Below, piece by piece: positions 1 to 8,550 of a DNA stretch of 34,150 bases. The notes below the pieces were generated by a model that saw nothing but the letters and a program-made list of their open reading frames with translations, ran no database searches and was not told the origin of the DNA. Each line of letters begins with the position of its first letter. The first letter of the stretch is position 1. This stretch comes from an uncultured Clostridium sp. (GTDB taxonomy: Bacteria; Bacillota; Clostridia; TANB77; CAG-508): the NCBI GenBank assembly GCA_946497775.1, contig CAMMLS010000003.1, positions 65,072 through 99,221 of the forward strand, in the 5' to 3' direction. The position numbers and the translations under genes are program-made.

Positions 1-626
1 TAAAAATTTAAGAAATGCAATAGTATATTCTGATAATATATTTTTTGCACAAGCAACACTTCAAATTGGCAGAGATACATTTACACAAGGACTAGATAAA
101 TTAGGATTTAATGAAGATATAAAATTCGTGCTACCTACTTCTAAATCCCAATATGCAAATGACGAAATAGATTCAGAAATACAGCTAGCAGATAGCGGAT
201 ATGGGCAAGGAGAAATTTTGGTAAATCCAATTCATATGGCATCAATATATTCAGCTTTTCTAAACAATGGTAACATGGTAAAACCATATTTAGAATATAA
301 AGAAAATCTTAATAAAGAGTATTTAAAAGAAAATGTTTTTTCAGAAGATGCATCAAATAAAATGAAAGAATATTTATTAGAAGTAATAGAGCGACCAGAT
401 GGAACAGCACATAAACTTCAAATGGATAATGTAAGACTTGCACGGAAAAACAGGTACAGCAGAACTTAAACAATCAAAGGATGATGAAGAAAGAAAAACA
501 CTTGGGTGGTTTAACTGCTTTACAGTAGATAGTAATAAACCAATGCTTATAATTAGCATGGTAGAAGATGGAAACATAAATGGCGGTAGTAGATATTTAA
601 TCCAAAAAATAAAGACATTATTTTAA
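1..626 (+). CDS. Class B penicillin-binding protein, transpeptidase domain (5' end outside window; one CGGA +1 frameshift)
   Basis: C-terminal 207 residues of a peptidoglycan D,D-transpeptidase, which cross-links cell-wall stem peptides outside the membrane. Reading from base 2, the SxN motif is SDN (29-37) and is followed by the family-typical IFFAQATLQIG. YGQGEILVNPIHMASIYSAF is a conserved transpeptidase segment. The third motif is KTGTAELK (447-470), and SDN plus KTGTAEL resembles MecA-type PBPs. The catalytic Ser (SxxK) lies upstream of the window. The frame breaks at 443: read straight through, it gives LARKNRYSRT and a stop at 469. Skipping C443 gives LAGKTGTAEL and an intact C-terminus to 626. 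The frameshift is therefore directly in front of the essential KTG motif. A hairpin terminator follows. Confidence 0.9.
443..446 (+). other. CGGA +1 frameshift site (Gly before KTG motif)
   Basis: In-frame codons are GCA CGG AAA. Omitting C443 gives GCA GGA AAA ACA GGT, i.e. A-G-K-T-G, the expected PBP motif. Confidence 0.85.
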
Positions 627-645
627 AAAAGTTAATAAATAATTT

Positions 646-682
646 AAAAGCAAAGCTTAGTTTTCCCTAAACTTTGCTTTTG
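646..682 (+). terminator. Rho-independent terminator of the PBP gene
   Basis: Stem of AAAAGCAAAG...TTAG with CTAA...CTTTGCTTTT around a short loop, 20 bases after the PBP stop. It ends in a T-run and separates the PBP gene from the yebC promoter. Confidence 0.8.
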
Positions 683-695
683 TAATTATAAAATA

Positions 696-724
696 TTGAC
701 AGTCGTACTGACTTTTTGTATAAT
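696..724 (+). promoter_or_regulatory. Sigma-A-type promoter of yebC
   Basis: TTGACA (696-701), 17-base spacer, TATAAT (719-724). Both hexamers match the consensus exactly, about 95 bases upstream of the yebC start. Confidence 0.85.
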
Positions 725-817
725 AATATAAGTGTTTAAAAGTAAGTAAGTTTATTAAATTTATAACATGATTATATAAATAAATGTAAATATAAATTCT
801 AAAAGGAGGAGTTAGTC

Positions 818-1543
818 ATGTCAGGACATTCAAAATGGCATAATATACAAGCTAAAAAAGGAAAGGCTGATGCTGCAAGAGGCAAGATTTTCACAAAATT
901 AGGTAGAGAACTTTTAATGGCTGTTAAATTTGGAGGACCAGATATTAATAGTAATTTTAAATTAAAAGATGTTGTTGCAAAATGTAAAGCCGCTAATATG
1001 CCAAATGATACAATAAATAATGCAATAAAAAGAGCAGCAGGGGCAGGAAATTCTGAAAACTATGAAGAAATAACATATGAAGGATATGGCCCAGCAGGAG
1101 TTGCTGTAATTGTTAATGCATCAACAGACAATAAAAATAGAACGGCAGCAGATGTAAGACATATATTTGATAAGTTTGGTGGAAATTTAGGAACAAATGG
1201 TTGCGTATCATATATGTTTGATAAAAAAGGTGTTATAATTATTTCAAAAGAAAGTACAAATATGTCTGAAGATGAGCTGATGCTACTTAGTATAGAAGCC
1301 GGAGCAGAAAACTTTGAGGCAGAAGATGAATATTATGAAATAACAACAACGCCAGATGATTTTTCAAGCACAAGAGAAGAGTTAGAAAAAAATGGTTTAG
1401 AATTTGAACAAGCAGAAATAACATTAATTCCATCTACATATGTTACATTAGATGAAGAAAAGGCAAGAAAAATGCAATTATTAATAGAACACTTAGAAGA
1501 CTTAGATGATGTTTTAGAGGTATACCATAACTGGGAAGAATAG
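818..1543 (+). CDS. yebC: YebC/PmpR-TACO1 family protein
   Basis: 241 aa, full family length. It begins [28 protein letters not shown], the signature N-terminus of the family, and contains [12 protein letters not shown] and the conserved C-terminal segment. Family members act as DNA-binding transcriptional regulators or as translation factors that relieve ribosome stalling; sequence alone cannot tell which role applies here. AAAGGAGGAG precedes the ATG. It appears monocistronic, with its own consensus promoter. Confidence 0.95.
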   Translation: MSGHSKWHNIQAKKGKADAARGKIFTKLGRELLMAVKFGGPDINSNFKLKDVVAKCKAANMPNDTINNAIKRAAGAGNSENYEEITYEGYGPAGVAVIVNASTDNKNRTAADVRHIFDKFGGNLGTNGCVSYMFDKKGVIIISKESTNMSEDELMLLSIEAGAENFEAEDEYYEITTTPDDFSSTREELEKNGLEFEQAEITLIPSTYVTLDEEKARKMQLLIEHLEDLDDVLEVYHNWEE

Positions 1544-1553
1544 GGTTTGCAAT

Positions 1554-1582
1554 TTGACTAAAAACCAAAATTGTGTTACAAT
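1554..1582 (+). promoter_or_regulatory. Promoter of the small unknown gene at 1628
   Basis: TTGACT (1554-1559), 17-base spacer, TACAAT (1577-1582), starting just after the yebC stop. Confidence 0.75.
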
Positions 1583-1627
1583 ATATATAAGTTCAGTAGA
1601 ACAAATTATATAAGGAGTGATTACATC

Positions 1628-1945
1628 ATGACAGTAAGAATTAACAAAGCAGAAAGTTTCTCCGTATTCGAAGTTGACCAGAATGGCGCTTATAAGCGGG
1701 TTTTAGCAACTGCAATCGAGATTGACAATGGCAAGATTGATTTGACAGAACTTTTGTATTATGGAAAAGAAATCTTCCAAGAAACAGCTAAAAAATTCCG
1801 TAACATGGGCATTAAGAATTTTTGGCTTAATGACCATTCTGATATTTCTAAATGTCTTGAAGGCATGGAAAATATGATTACCCAGGTCAACGAGGGACAT
1901 GAAGAAGAATCGGGTTACAAATGTTATGTTTATCAATTCATCTAA
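1628..1945 (+). CDS. Unknown 105-aa soluble protein
   Basis: I do not recognise this protein. The ATG at 1628 is chosen because AAGGAG lies about 11 bases upstream; an in-frame ATG at 1571 overlaps the promoter. The product (MTVRINKAESFSVFEVDQNG...) has no signal peptide or membrane segment. It looks like a small alpha/beta domain with acidic and Lys-rich stretches and a GYKCYVYQF ending. Base composition is visibly richer in G and C than its neighbours (runs such as AATGGCGCTTATAAGCGGG), suggesting recent transfer. It holds one of only two in-frame CGG codons in the window that are not at a frameshift (at 1696-1698, followed by G). A strong shared terminator follows. Confidence 0.75.
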   Translation: MTVRINKAESFSVFEVDQNGAYKRVLATAIEIDNGKIDLTELLYYGKEIFQETAKKFRNMGIKNFWLNDHSDISKCLEGMENMITQVNEGHEEESGYKCYVYQFI

Positions 1946-1956
1946 GTAAACTCCAA

Positions 1957-1990
1957 AAAAGTGTCTCATTTTATTGAGACACTTTTTTTA
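1957..1990. terminator. Bidirectional terminator between the unknown gene and vanW-like gene
   Basis: AAAAAAGTGTCTCA, a short loop and TGAGACACTTTTTT form a long near-perfect stem with A-run and T-run flanks, so it can serve both converging genes. The vanW-like coding region ends inside it: codons for KKVSQ and the stop make up the right arm. Confidence 0.88.
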
Positions 1991-2669
1991 TTGAACAACT
2001 AACATTTTCAAGAGTGGAAGATACATATATAATAATGGAATAATCATTATTGTTTTTAAATTTTAAATCTTCTGAGCCATATGATACGGCTGCGTCTAAA
2101 CCTTTCCCAATATATGGCACATCATTATTATGAGGATGTCTTTCTAATATTTCAATTCCACTTAAATTTTTTACCGCATTATATATTGTTGTGCTTACTT
2201 GGCAATTTCCTCCACCATATCCATCAATTAAATTACCTTCTGCATCAAAAACTTTTGCTTTTTCATATCCTTTTTCAGGAGTAGCTTTTCCAACTATTTC
2301 GCAAAATGAAAATGTTTCACCTGGACCTAATTTATATCCATTTATTTTAGAAGTTGTAATATCTACATTTGTTTTTCTACCTGATGATTTATCATGTACT
2401 TTTGTAGAAAAGTTAGAAATTTCTTCTTCTGTATTTTGTTTAGTAGACACTTTTTCTATAACCGTATTATTAGATACATTGTTATTAGTAGATGACTGAC
2501 TTATTATATTATTGTCAGATATAATATTATTTATATTGTTAGTCACATTAGTTGTATTTGTCTGGTTATTTATGTTTTCAGTATTTAAATTTTGCTCATT
2601 TGTATTATCATTAGAACATCCGGCCAATGAAATAACGGCTAAAACAAGTATAATTAATATTTTTTTCAT
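1971..2669 (-). CDS. VanW-family lipoprotein
   Basis: 232 aa. The N-terminus is a lipoprotein signal with lipobox LAGC (MKKILIILVLAVISLAGC). A long Asn/Thr/Ser-rich linker (roughly residues 22-75) follows, then a VanW domain from about residue 85: HDKSSGRKTNVDITTSKINGYKLGPGETFSF, then DGYGGGNCQVSTTIYNAV and ERHPHNNDVPY. VanW domains occur in clostridial surface proteins and in some vancomycin-resistance clusters, but their biochemical role is not established. No van genes are nearby. The start is preceded by GAGGTGAAAA on the minus strand. Confidence 0.9.
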   Translation of the reverse strand: MKKILIILVLAVISLAGCSNDNTNEQNLNTENINNQTNTTNVTNNINNIISDNNIISQSSTNNNVSNNTVIEKVSTKQNTEEEISNFSTKVHDKSSGRKTNVDITTSKINGYKLGPGETFSFCEIVGKATPEKGYEKAKVFDAEGNLIDGYGGGNCQVSTTIYNAVKNLSGIEILERHPHNNDVPYIGKGLDAAVSYGSEDLKFKNNNDYSIIIYVSSTLENVSCSIKKVSQ

Positions 2670-2727
2670 TTTTTCACCTCATAAAAAAATTATCTAATCA
2701 ATATTATAACCAATAACAGTATAAATA

Positions 2728-2756
2728 TTGACAAATATTAAAAAAATAAGTATAAT
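2728..2756 (+). promoter_or_regulatory. Consensus promoter of the 50-aa ORF
   Basis: TTGACA (2728-2733), 17-base spacer, TATAAT (2751-2756), about 30 bases before the ATG at 2787. Confidence 0.8.
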
Positions 2757-2786
2757 AAATATATATGTTTTTAATGAGGTGAAAAG

Positions 2787-2939
2787 ATGATTGCAAAATA
2801 TTGGAAAAAGATAGGATTAATTATTTTAATAATTGCGTGTCTTTTTAATATTACAAATAAAATAGTACATGGAACATCACTTGTAGATGAATTAAAATCA
2901 TCAGCAACATATATGTCATCACACGAAAATGAGGTATAA
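2787..2939 (+). CDS. Small membrane-anchored peptide, 50 aa
   Basis: Short ORF starting MIAKYWKKIGLIILIIACLFNITNK and ending SSHENEV. It has a positively charged start, one hydrophobic segment (about residues 9-22) and a polar tail, so it is a small single-pass membrane or secreted peptide. Support comes from GAGGTGAAAAG before the ATG and a perfect promoter upstream. I do not recognise a family. A truncated signal-peptide remnant is the alternative. Confidence 0.6.
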   Translation: MIAKYWKKIGLIILIIACLFNITNKIVHGTSLVDELKSSATYMSSHENEV

Positions 2940-2950
2940 TAATTTAAGTA

Positions 2951-2979
2951 TTGCAATAAGTAAAAATTTATGTTAAAAT
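2951..2979 (+). promoter_or_regulatory. Promoter of rpmE
   Basis: TTGCAA (2951-2956), 17-base spacer, TAAAAT (2974-2979), upstream of the L31 gene. Confidence 0.6.
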
Positions 2980-3018
2980 AAAAAAACGTTAACAGGGAAA
3001 GGAAGAGGTGAATACATA

Positions 3019-3219
3019 ATGAAAGAAGGTTTACACCCAAATTATGGAGCATCAAAAATAATATGTGCATGCGGAAATGTAATGGAAACAAATTCAACAA
3101 AATCAGAACTTAAAGTAGACGTATGCTCAAAATGTCATCCATACTGGACAGGAAATTTAAAACAAAACACAACTGGTGGAAGAGCAGATAAATTTAAGAA
3201 AAAATACGGAATTGAATAA
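3019..3219 (+). CDS. rpmE: 50S ribosomal protein L31, zinc-binding type
   Basis: 66 aa, full length. Begins MKEGLHPNYGASKIICACGNVMETNSTK and contains CSKCHPYWTG. The cysteines in CACG and CSKC mark the zinc-containing L31 form rather than the zinc-free paralogue. Part of the large ribosomal subunit. The ATG follows GAAGAGGTGAATACATA, and a hairpin terminator follows directly. Confidence 0.97.
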   Translation: MKEGLHPNYGASKIICACGNVMETNSTKSELKVDVCSKCHPYWTGNLKQNTTGGRADKFKKKYGIE

Positions 3220-3251
3220 TAAAAAAGTCGTTCTAAATGAACGATTTTTTT
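3220..3251 (+). terminator. Terminator after rpmE
   Basis: AAAAAAGTCGTTC, loop TAAAT, GAACGATTTTTTT. The stem and T-run lie just downstream of the rpmE stop. Confidence 0.85.
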
Positions 3252-3275
3252 ATGCAAAAAGGAGAATTTAAGCTA

Positions 3276-4578
3276 ATGAGCAATGAAAAAATAAATGGAA
3301 TTCATATAATATGTCCTAATGAAATAGTTGCAAAAAATGAAAAAGAAAAATTTGAAAAAATATTTTATTCATTTGGTTTTAGTGTTCGGACTAATTTACA
3401 AAGACATGAATTTATCAGAACGAAAAAAAGCATATAATTCAAACATAACCTATGGAGCAATTAATGAATTTGTATTAGATTATTTAAGAGATAATACAGC
3501 CGATAATAAAAAGCAGTTAGTACAAAATGAATTAAAAAATGCAATAGCTTATAAAATTGATGATATACTAGAAAACAATATTGATTCTCCAATAACAATT
3601 TCTAAACCAACCTTAAATAATGAATATTCATATTTAAAAGCAAATGCTTTTGTTAGAAGGCTAAAAGGAACGCAATTCGTCAAAACTCAAATACAAGAAA
3701 ATAATGAAAATTATGATTATATTATAGATACAAACAAAAAATCTGTAAAATTAACTAAAAAAGGCATTTTAAAGGTAGAAGAAGAATATGAAATTCATAA
3801 CTATAATAATAGATTGAATAAAGATATAGATTTTTATATAAATAATGCATTGTTTGTACATAACTTTACAAAAAAAGATATTGATTATAAAGTTGAAAAT
3901 GGAAAAATAAATATACTTAATAAAAATTATATGAATTTACAACAAGCAATAGAAGCAAAAGAGCACCTTTTAATAACACCTGAAAATAAAATTGTTGCAA
4001 AAATTTCATATAGGAATTACTTAGCAATGTATAAAAAAATTGATAGACTTAAATCTAGAAAATATAATAAAAAAGAAATATTCATAAATTACAATAAAAT
4101 TTTAAAAGATAAAATAGATATTGTTTATAAAAAAAGAAAAGAGATACTTTTTTCTGATAATATAAAAAAAGATATATTAAAACTTATTAATTCTTTATGC
4201 ACAACAACAGCAAATAATTATTTTAAAAATATTAATCTTAGTAAAACTAAAATAGAACTACTACAAAGATTTAAAATATTAAACAATAAAAATTTAAATC
4301 TATTAGAGTTTGAAAAAAAATTATATAACTTGACAAATGCTCAATATAAAAAGACAGAAGAAATAATAGGCAAATACAAATTAAGAAATTTAGAAAAAGA
4401 ATGGTTTTTAAAACAAATTGATGAAAAATGGCTTAAATACCAAGAAAAAGCAGAAAAAATTAATAAAGAAGACTATAAAGAGACTGAGTATAAGCTAAAA
4501 GTTGATAAAATTTTTAGTGATTATATTGAAGAAATAAGGGAAAGTGCAGTAAAAGATTTATTATTTGCTAAAAAATAA
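3276..4578 (+). CDS. SecA-derived protein lacking the ATPase motor (one CGGA +1 frameshift)
   Basis: 433 aa once C3387 is skipped; the ATG at 3276 has GGAG 11 bases upstream. It aligns to internal parts of the SecA preprotein translocase. IHIICPNEIVAKNEKEKFEKIFYSFGFSVG resembles SecA's VNDYLA...LGLSVG, and TYGAINEFVLDYLRDN matches the SecA signature TYGTNNEFGFDYLRDN. YLKANAFVRRL...KLTKKGI, FVHNFTKKDIDYKVENGKI and MNLQQAIEAKEHL resemble the preprotein cross-linking and linker regions. A C-terminal helical part (LRNLEKEWFLKQIDEKWLKY...) resembles the helical scaffold. It lacks the N-terminal Walker A region (GEGKT) and the second nucleotide-binding fold. It is thus a motorless SecA relative, either a degenerate paralogue or a protein with a new job. 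The frameshift restores the SVG glycine. Confidence 0.75.
3387..3390 (+). other. CGGA +1 frameshift site (SVG of the SecA-like protein)
   Basis: In-frame codons AGT GTT CGG ACT. Omitting C3387 gives GTT GGA CTA ATT TAC (V-G-L-I-Y), joining two ORFs into one SecA-like reading frame. Confidence 0.85.
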
Positions 4579-4619
4579 GATTTATACTTTTAAGTTAATA
4601 ACAAAATAATTCTTTTTCC

Positions 4620-4648
4620 TTGAAAAAAACAGATTATTACTATATAAT
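4620..4648 (+). promoter_or_regulatory. Promoter of the U32 peptidase operon
   Basis: TTGAAA (4620-4625), 17-base spacer, TATAAT (4643-4648), 29 bases before the chosen start. Confidence 0.75.
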
Positions 4649-4677
4649 TATATAGTAATAAATAAATGGAGGAATAT

Positions 4678-5910
4678 ATGAAAAAACCAGAGTTGCTTGC
4701 GCCAGCAGGATCTTTTGAAAAAGCAAAAACGGCTTTTATGTATGGAGCAGATGCTATATATGCAGGAACATCGTCACTTTCTCTAAGAACTAGAGCAGAA
4801 ATGAAAGATGATGATTTGATAAAAACAATTAAATATGCTCATGAACACAATAAAAAAGTATATGTTACAATTAATATTTTTGCTTGGGATGATAGATATG
4901 AAGAAATAAAAATGCAAGCTAAAATTTTAAATGATTTAAAAGTAGATGGAATTATAGTGGCAGATGGCGGAGTTTTAGAAACTTTAAAAGAGTTTGCACC
5001 AGATGTTGATATGCACATAAGTACACAAGCAAATATTGTGAGTTCTCATGATAGTAGATTTTGGTATAAAAATGGAGCAAAACGAGTAATATTAGCTCGT
5101 GAACTTAATAAAGCACAAATAAAAGAAATTGTAGAAAACAAGCCAGAAGAGCTAGAAACAGAAATGTTTGTGCATGGAGCAATATGCTTTGGATATTCTG
5201 GAAGATGCTTTTTAAGTGATTTTCTAGCAGGGCGTAGTGCAAATTTAGGTGACTGTGCTCAAAGTTGCAGATGGGCATATAATGTTTATGTTGAAGAAAA
5301 AAATAATCCAGGAGAATTATTACCAGTAGAACATGATGATAAAGGCACATACATATTTTCATCAAAAGATTTATGCTTAATAAAAGAAATTCCAGAAATA
5401 GTTTCATTAGGTGTTGATAGTTTAAAAATAGAAGGCAGACTTAAAACAGAATATTATTTAGCAACAGTTATTAATGCATATAGAAATGCAATTGATGACT
5501 ACATAGAAAATCCAGCTGGTTATAATCATATAAAATATTTAAAAGAGATTGAAAAAACAAAAACCAGAGGACTAACAACATTTTATTTTAATTCAAGAGA
5601 CAATAAAGATTTTCAAGACTATTCTGGAAACCAATATAATGCAAATTATGAATTTGGAGCTAAGGTTATAAAAAGGGATAATGACAAATTTATAGTAGAG
5701 ATAAAAAATAGGCTTAATGTAGGAGATACACTAGAAATAATAGAACCTGGAAATATTAATCCAATAGAATTTAAAATAACTAATTTATGGGATTATGAAA
5801 CAGATGAAAATATTGAGTATATTAATCCGGGAAAAGCAAATCAAAAAGTAAAAATGAAATTACCTATTGATGCAAAAGCTGGTTATATAATTAGAAGAAA
5901 GAAGGCCTAA
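4678..5910 (+). CDS. Peptidase U32 family protein (TrhP/RlhA-like)
   Basis: 410 aa. The start at 4678 is preferred to the ATG at 4666 because GGAGG (4668-4672) then sits 5 bases upstream. MKKPELLAPAGSFEKAKTAFMYGADAIYAG is the family N-terminus. The middle holds four cysteines in CFGYSGRC...GDCAQSCRW, the pattern expected for an iron-sulfur cluster, followed by SLKIEGRLK. A C-terminal beta-barrel-like extension follows. Characterised bacterial relatives work in RNA hydroxylation (5-hydroxyuridine of tRNA, 23S rRNA); protease activity has been claimed for others. The next gene, rsmE, starts 4 bases after the stop and also encodes an RNA-modification enzyme, so an operon is likely. Confidence 0.9.
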   Translation: MKKPELLAPAGSFEKAKTAFMYGADAIYAGTSSLSLRTRAEMKDDDLIKTIKYAHEHNKKVYVTINIFAWDDRYEEIKMQAKILNDLKVDGIIVADGGVLETLKEFAPDVDMHISTQANIVSSHDSRFWYKNGAKRVILARELNKAQIKEIVENKPEELETEMFVHGAICFGYSGRCFLSDFLAGRSANLGDCAQSCRWAYNVYVEEKNNPGELLPVEHDDKGTYIFSSKDLCLIKEIPEIVSLGVDSLKIEGRLKTEYYLATVINAYRNAIDDYIENPAGYNHIKYLKEIEKTKTRGLTTFYFNSRDNKDFQDYSGNQYNANYEFGAKVIKRDNDKFIVEIKNRLNVGDTLEIIEPGNINPIEFKITNLWDYETDENIEYINPGKANQKVKMKLPIDAKAGYIIRRKKA

Positions 5911-5914
5911 GAAA

Positions 5915-6683
5915 TTGCAAAAGTTTTTTGTTACAGAAAATCAGATAGATTTGGATAGAAATATTATAAGAATTATAGGTGATGATGTGAAGCATATAAA
6001 AAATGTGCTTAGACTTTCAAATGGCGAAAAAATTCAAATCTGTGAAAAAAGTAATCAACCTTCAAAATATATTTGTAATATAGTTAATTTGTCAGCAGAA
6101 GAAATAGAATGTTCAATTATTAATAAATGTGAAGAGAAATATGAATCTAATGTAAAAATACATGTTTTTCAAGGACTACCAAAAGCAGAAAAAATGGAAT
6201 TAATTATACAAAAATGTACAGAACTTGGAGTGTATGAATTTATACCAGTAACAATGAATAGATGTGTAGTTAAATTAAATGAAAAAGATATTGATAAAAA
6301 AATAATAAGATGGAATAAAATTTCAGAATGTGCTGCTAAACAATCGGGAAGAGACATAATTCCAAATGTTAGAAAGCCAATTACAATAAAAGAACTTACT
6401 TATGAATTAAATAAATATGATTTAGTCATAGTAGCATATGAAAATGAAACAAAATCTTTTTTAAAAGATGAATTAAAGAAAATAAATAACTCAAAAAACG
6501 AAATGAAAATTGCAATTATAATAGGTCCAGAAGGTGGAATCGAAGAGCAAGAAATTGATATTTTAAAAACAACAAAAGCAAAAGTAATTTCACTTGGTAA
6601 AAGAATTTTAAGGACAGAAACAGTTCGGAATAGTCTTATCGGGCATAATTATGTATGAGTTAGGAGATATAGGAGGAAAATAA
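5915..6683 (+). CDS. rsmE: 16S rRNA m3U1498 methyltransferase RsmE (one CGGA +1 frameshift)
   Basis: 255 aa once C6626 is skipped; TTG start with AAAGAAGG upstream. RsmE methylates U1498 of 16S rRNA using S-adenosylmethionine. An N-terminal PUA-like part (MQKFFVTENQI...GDDVKHIKNVLRL) is followed by a SPOUT/trefoil-knot domain with VFQGLPKAEKMELIIQKCTELGV, ERCAAKQSGR-like and IGPEGGIEEQEI. The last conserved motif reads LGKRILRTETVGIVLSGIIMYELGDIGGK only if C6626 is omitted; otherwise it runs VRNSLIGHNYV and stops early. With the shift, the stop TAA (6681-6683) overlaps the next ATG as TAATG, ordinary operon packing and good independent support for the shifted frame. Confidence 0.93.
6626..6629 (+). 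other. CGGA +1 frameshift site (RTETVG of RsmE)
   Basis: In-frame codons ACA GTT CGG AAT. Omitting C6626 gives GTT GGA ATA GTC, the conserved knot-motif glycine of RsmE. Confidence 0.88.
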
Positions 6684-7165
6684 TGATAGAAATATTAGAA
6701 GAGGATTTATCTAAAAATAAAAAATTAACTCCTGAGCTAAAAAAACAAATAAGAAAAACTTTTGGTAAAAATATTCTTATAATAGGTTTGATATTAATAT
6801 ATATGGGGTTACTTACATTAGCTTTTTATAAGATGGAATTAAATACTCTATCTACTGATTTAAAAGTACTAAGTGCAGGATTTCTTGTTTTTGCAATTAT
6901 TAAATTTGAACAAGGATATAAAAACGATAATGAAGGGATTTTTCTTATAGGAATAGAAGTTCTAGCACTAGCTCTAATTACACTATTTATGACTGTGCTA
7001 ATAAGTTCAGACGAACATTTCTTTCAAAATGTCGTTATGGGAATCTCTATATTTGCTACCATTTATTATATTTTAAAATCATTTGCAATTAGAGCAAAAA
7101 TAAAAAAACAACATAAAAAACAAGTAAGTGACGTAAGAGACATAATTAAAAAAGGAGAAAATTAA
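6683..7165 (+). CDS. Unknown integral membrane protein
   Basis: 160 aa, family not recognised. A charged N-terminus (about 30 residues, Lys/Glu rich) is followed by about four hydrophobic segments (roughly residues 32-50, 60-75, 88-107, 115-132) and a Lys-rich cytoplasmic tail (KIKKQHKKQVSDVRDIIKKGEN). The start codon overlaps the rsmE stop as TAATG, and yicC starts one base after its stop, so it is co-transcribed with both. Confidence 0.8.
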   Translation: MIEILEEDLSKNKKLTPELKKQIRKTFGKNILIIGLILIYMGLLTLAFYKMELNTLSTDLKVLSAGFLVFAIIKFEQGYKNDNEGIFLIGIEVLALALITLFMTVLISSDEHFFQNVVMGISIFATIYYILKSFAIRAKIKKQHKKQVSDVRDIIKKGEN

Positions 7166-7166
7166 A

Positions 7167-8045
7167 ATGCTAAAAAGTATGACAGGATATGGACGTAGTA
7201 AATTACAATTCGATGGCAAAGAATATACAATTGAAATTAAGTCCGTAAATCATAGATTTATTGATGTTTGTGTTAAAACTCCAAGAAATATTAGCTACAT
7301 AGAAGATAAAATTAAAAAAATTGTATTAAATTCAGTTAGCCGTGGGAAAATAGATATATATATAAGCTCTGCCAATGTAGGAGCTTCTACTGAAAGGATT
7401 TTTATAAATAAAGAATTAGCAAGTGAATATATAAGACAATTGCAAGAAATTGCAAACGAAAATAAATTAAATTCAAACATTAATGTAGTAGATATATTGA
7501 ATTTCCCCGACATATTGATTTCTAACAATTCATTAGATGAAGAACTTCTTTGGGAAAGCTTTAAGCCAAAAATATGCGAAGCACTAGAACAATTTGACGC
7601 TATGAAAATGGAAGAAGGGAAAAAGCTTTGTGAAGATGTTCTAAAAAGAATTGAAATCATAGATAAAAATTTATCAATAATTTCTCGCGAATCTACTGGA
7701 CTTGTTGAGAAATATATAGTAAAATTAGAAGCAAGGATAAAAGAAATTTTAAAGGATAATTCTATAATTGACCAAAACAGATTAGCACAAGAAGTCGTTA
7801 TATTTTCAGACAAGTCTTCAATAGAAGAAGAAATTACTAGATTAAACAGTCATATTAATCAATTTAAACAAATGATTAATGATTCATCTACAAAGGGAAA
7901 GCAAATTGATTTTCTTTTGCAAGAAATGAATAGAGAAACAAATACTATTGCTTCGAAAGCTAATTGTTTGGAAATTACAAAAATGATAATAGCAATAAAA
8001 ACAGAACTTGAAAACATAAGAGAACAAATTCAAAATATAGAATAA
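7167..8045 (+). CDS. yicC: YicC-family endoribonuclease
   Basis: 292 aa, full length. N-terminus [34 protein letters not shown] is diagnostic, and the C-terminal ...[23 protein letters not shown] fits the DUF1732 end of the family. YicC proteins are RNases reported to act on small RNAs and mRNA. It stands at the head of the conserved yicC-remA-rpoZ/gmk neighbourhood. AAAGGAG lies upstream of the ATG. Confidence 0.95.
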   Translation: MLKSMTGYGRSKLQFDGKEYTIEIKSVNHRFIDVCVKTPRNISYIEDKIKKIVLNSVSRGKIDIYISSANVGASTERIFINKELASEYIRQLQEIANENKLNSNINVVDILNFPDILISNNSLDEELLWESFKPKICEALEQFDAMKMEEGKKLCEDVLKRIEIIDKNLSIISRESTGLVEKYIVKLEARIKEILKDNSIIDQNRLAQEVVIFSDKSSIEEEITRLNSHINQFKQMINDSSTKGKQIDFLLQEMNRETNTIASKANCLEITKMIIAIKTELENIREQIQNIE

Positions 8046-8061
8046 GAATGGAAGTGGTGAT

Positions 8062-8322
8062 ATGCAACTTATAAATATAGGATTTGGAAATATAGTTTCA
8101 GCGAATAGAATAATTGCTATTGTAAGTCCTGAATCGGCTCCAATTAAAAGAATGGTGCAAGAAGCCAAAGACAATAAAACAGCTGTTGATGCGACATATG
8201 GTAGAAGAACAAGAGCAGTTATAATTATGGATTCAGGTCATATTATTTTATCAGCAGTTCAACCTGAAACTGTTGCTGGAAGATTTGAAAAAGATGATAA
8301 CAATATGCCTACAAATGAATAG
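8062..8322 (+). CDS. remA: Extracellular matrix regulator RemA (DUF370)
   Basis: 86 aa. [37 protein letters not shown] and [33 protein letters not shown] are the conserved halves of RemA, a DNA-binding activator of matrix genes in Bacillus. Starts 17 bases after yicC with AGTGGTGAT before the ATG. Confidence 0.95.
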   Translation: MQLINIGFGNIVSANRIIAIVSPESAPIKRMVQEAKDNKTAVDATYGRRTRAVIIMDSGHIILSAVQPETVAGRFEKDDNNMPTNE

Positions 8323-8358
8323 GCTAAATAAATATATATATAGAAAGAAGGAATAAAA

Positions 8359-8550
8359 ATGATAGTAAAACCATCAGTTACAGACTTATTAAAAATAATA
8401 GATAACAGATACATGTTAATAATTGCTACTGCAAAAAGGGCTAGACAAATAGCAGCAGGTAGCACACCGCTTACAAAGGTTCAAGCAGATTCACCTGTTA
8501 CACTTGCTGCAAATGAAATTGCAGAAGGAAAGGTGAAAATAGTATGTTAG
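8359..8550 (+). CDS. rpoZ: RNA polymerase omega subunit
   Basis: 63 aa. MIVKPSVTDLLKIIDNRYMLIIATAKRARQI carries the omega signature (the NRY...LV-x-A-KRAR pattern), followed by KPVTLAANEIAEGKV-like sequence. Omega is the small accessory subunit that helps assemble RNA polymerase. AAGAAGGAA precedes the ATG. Its last 7 bases overlap the start of gmk, so the two are translationally coupled. The usual Firmicute order has gmk before rpoZ; here it is reversed. Confidence 0.92.
   Translation: MIVKPSVTDLLKIIDNRYMLIIATAKRARQIAAGSTPLTKVQADSPVTLAANEIAEGKVKIVC

Noticed and set aside
1569..1576. AATTGTGT in the promoter of the 105-aa gene as a target of the dead Cas9 guide
   Set aside because: Only the 8 bases nearest the repeat match and the next five do not; about one such match is expected by chance in a window of this size. 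Its place between -35 and -10 is suggestive but not evidence.
4666..4677. Upstream ATG of the U32 peptidase gene as the start
   Set aside because: That ATG overlaps the GGAGG ribosome binding site that serves the ATG at 4678.
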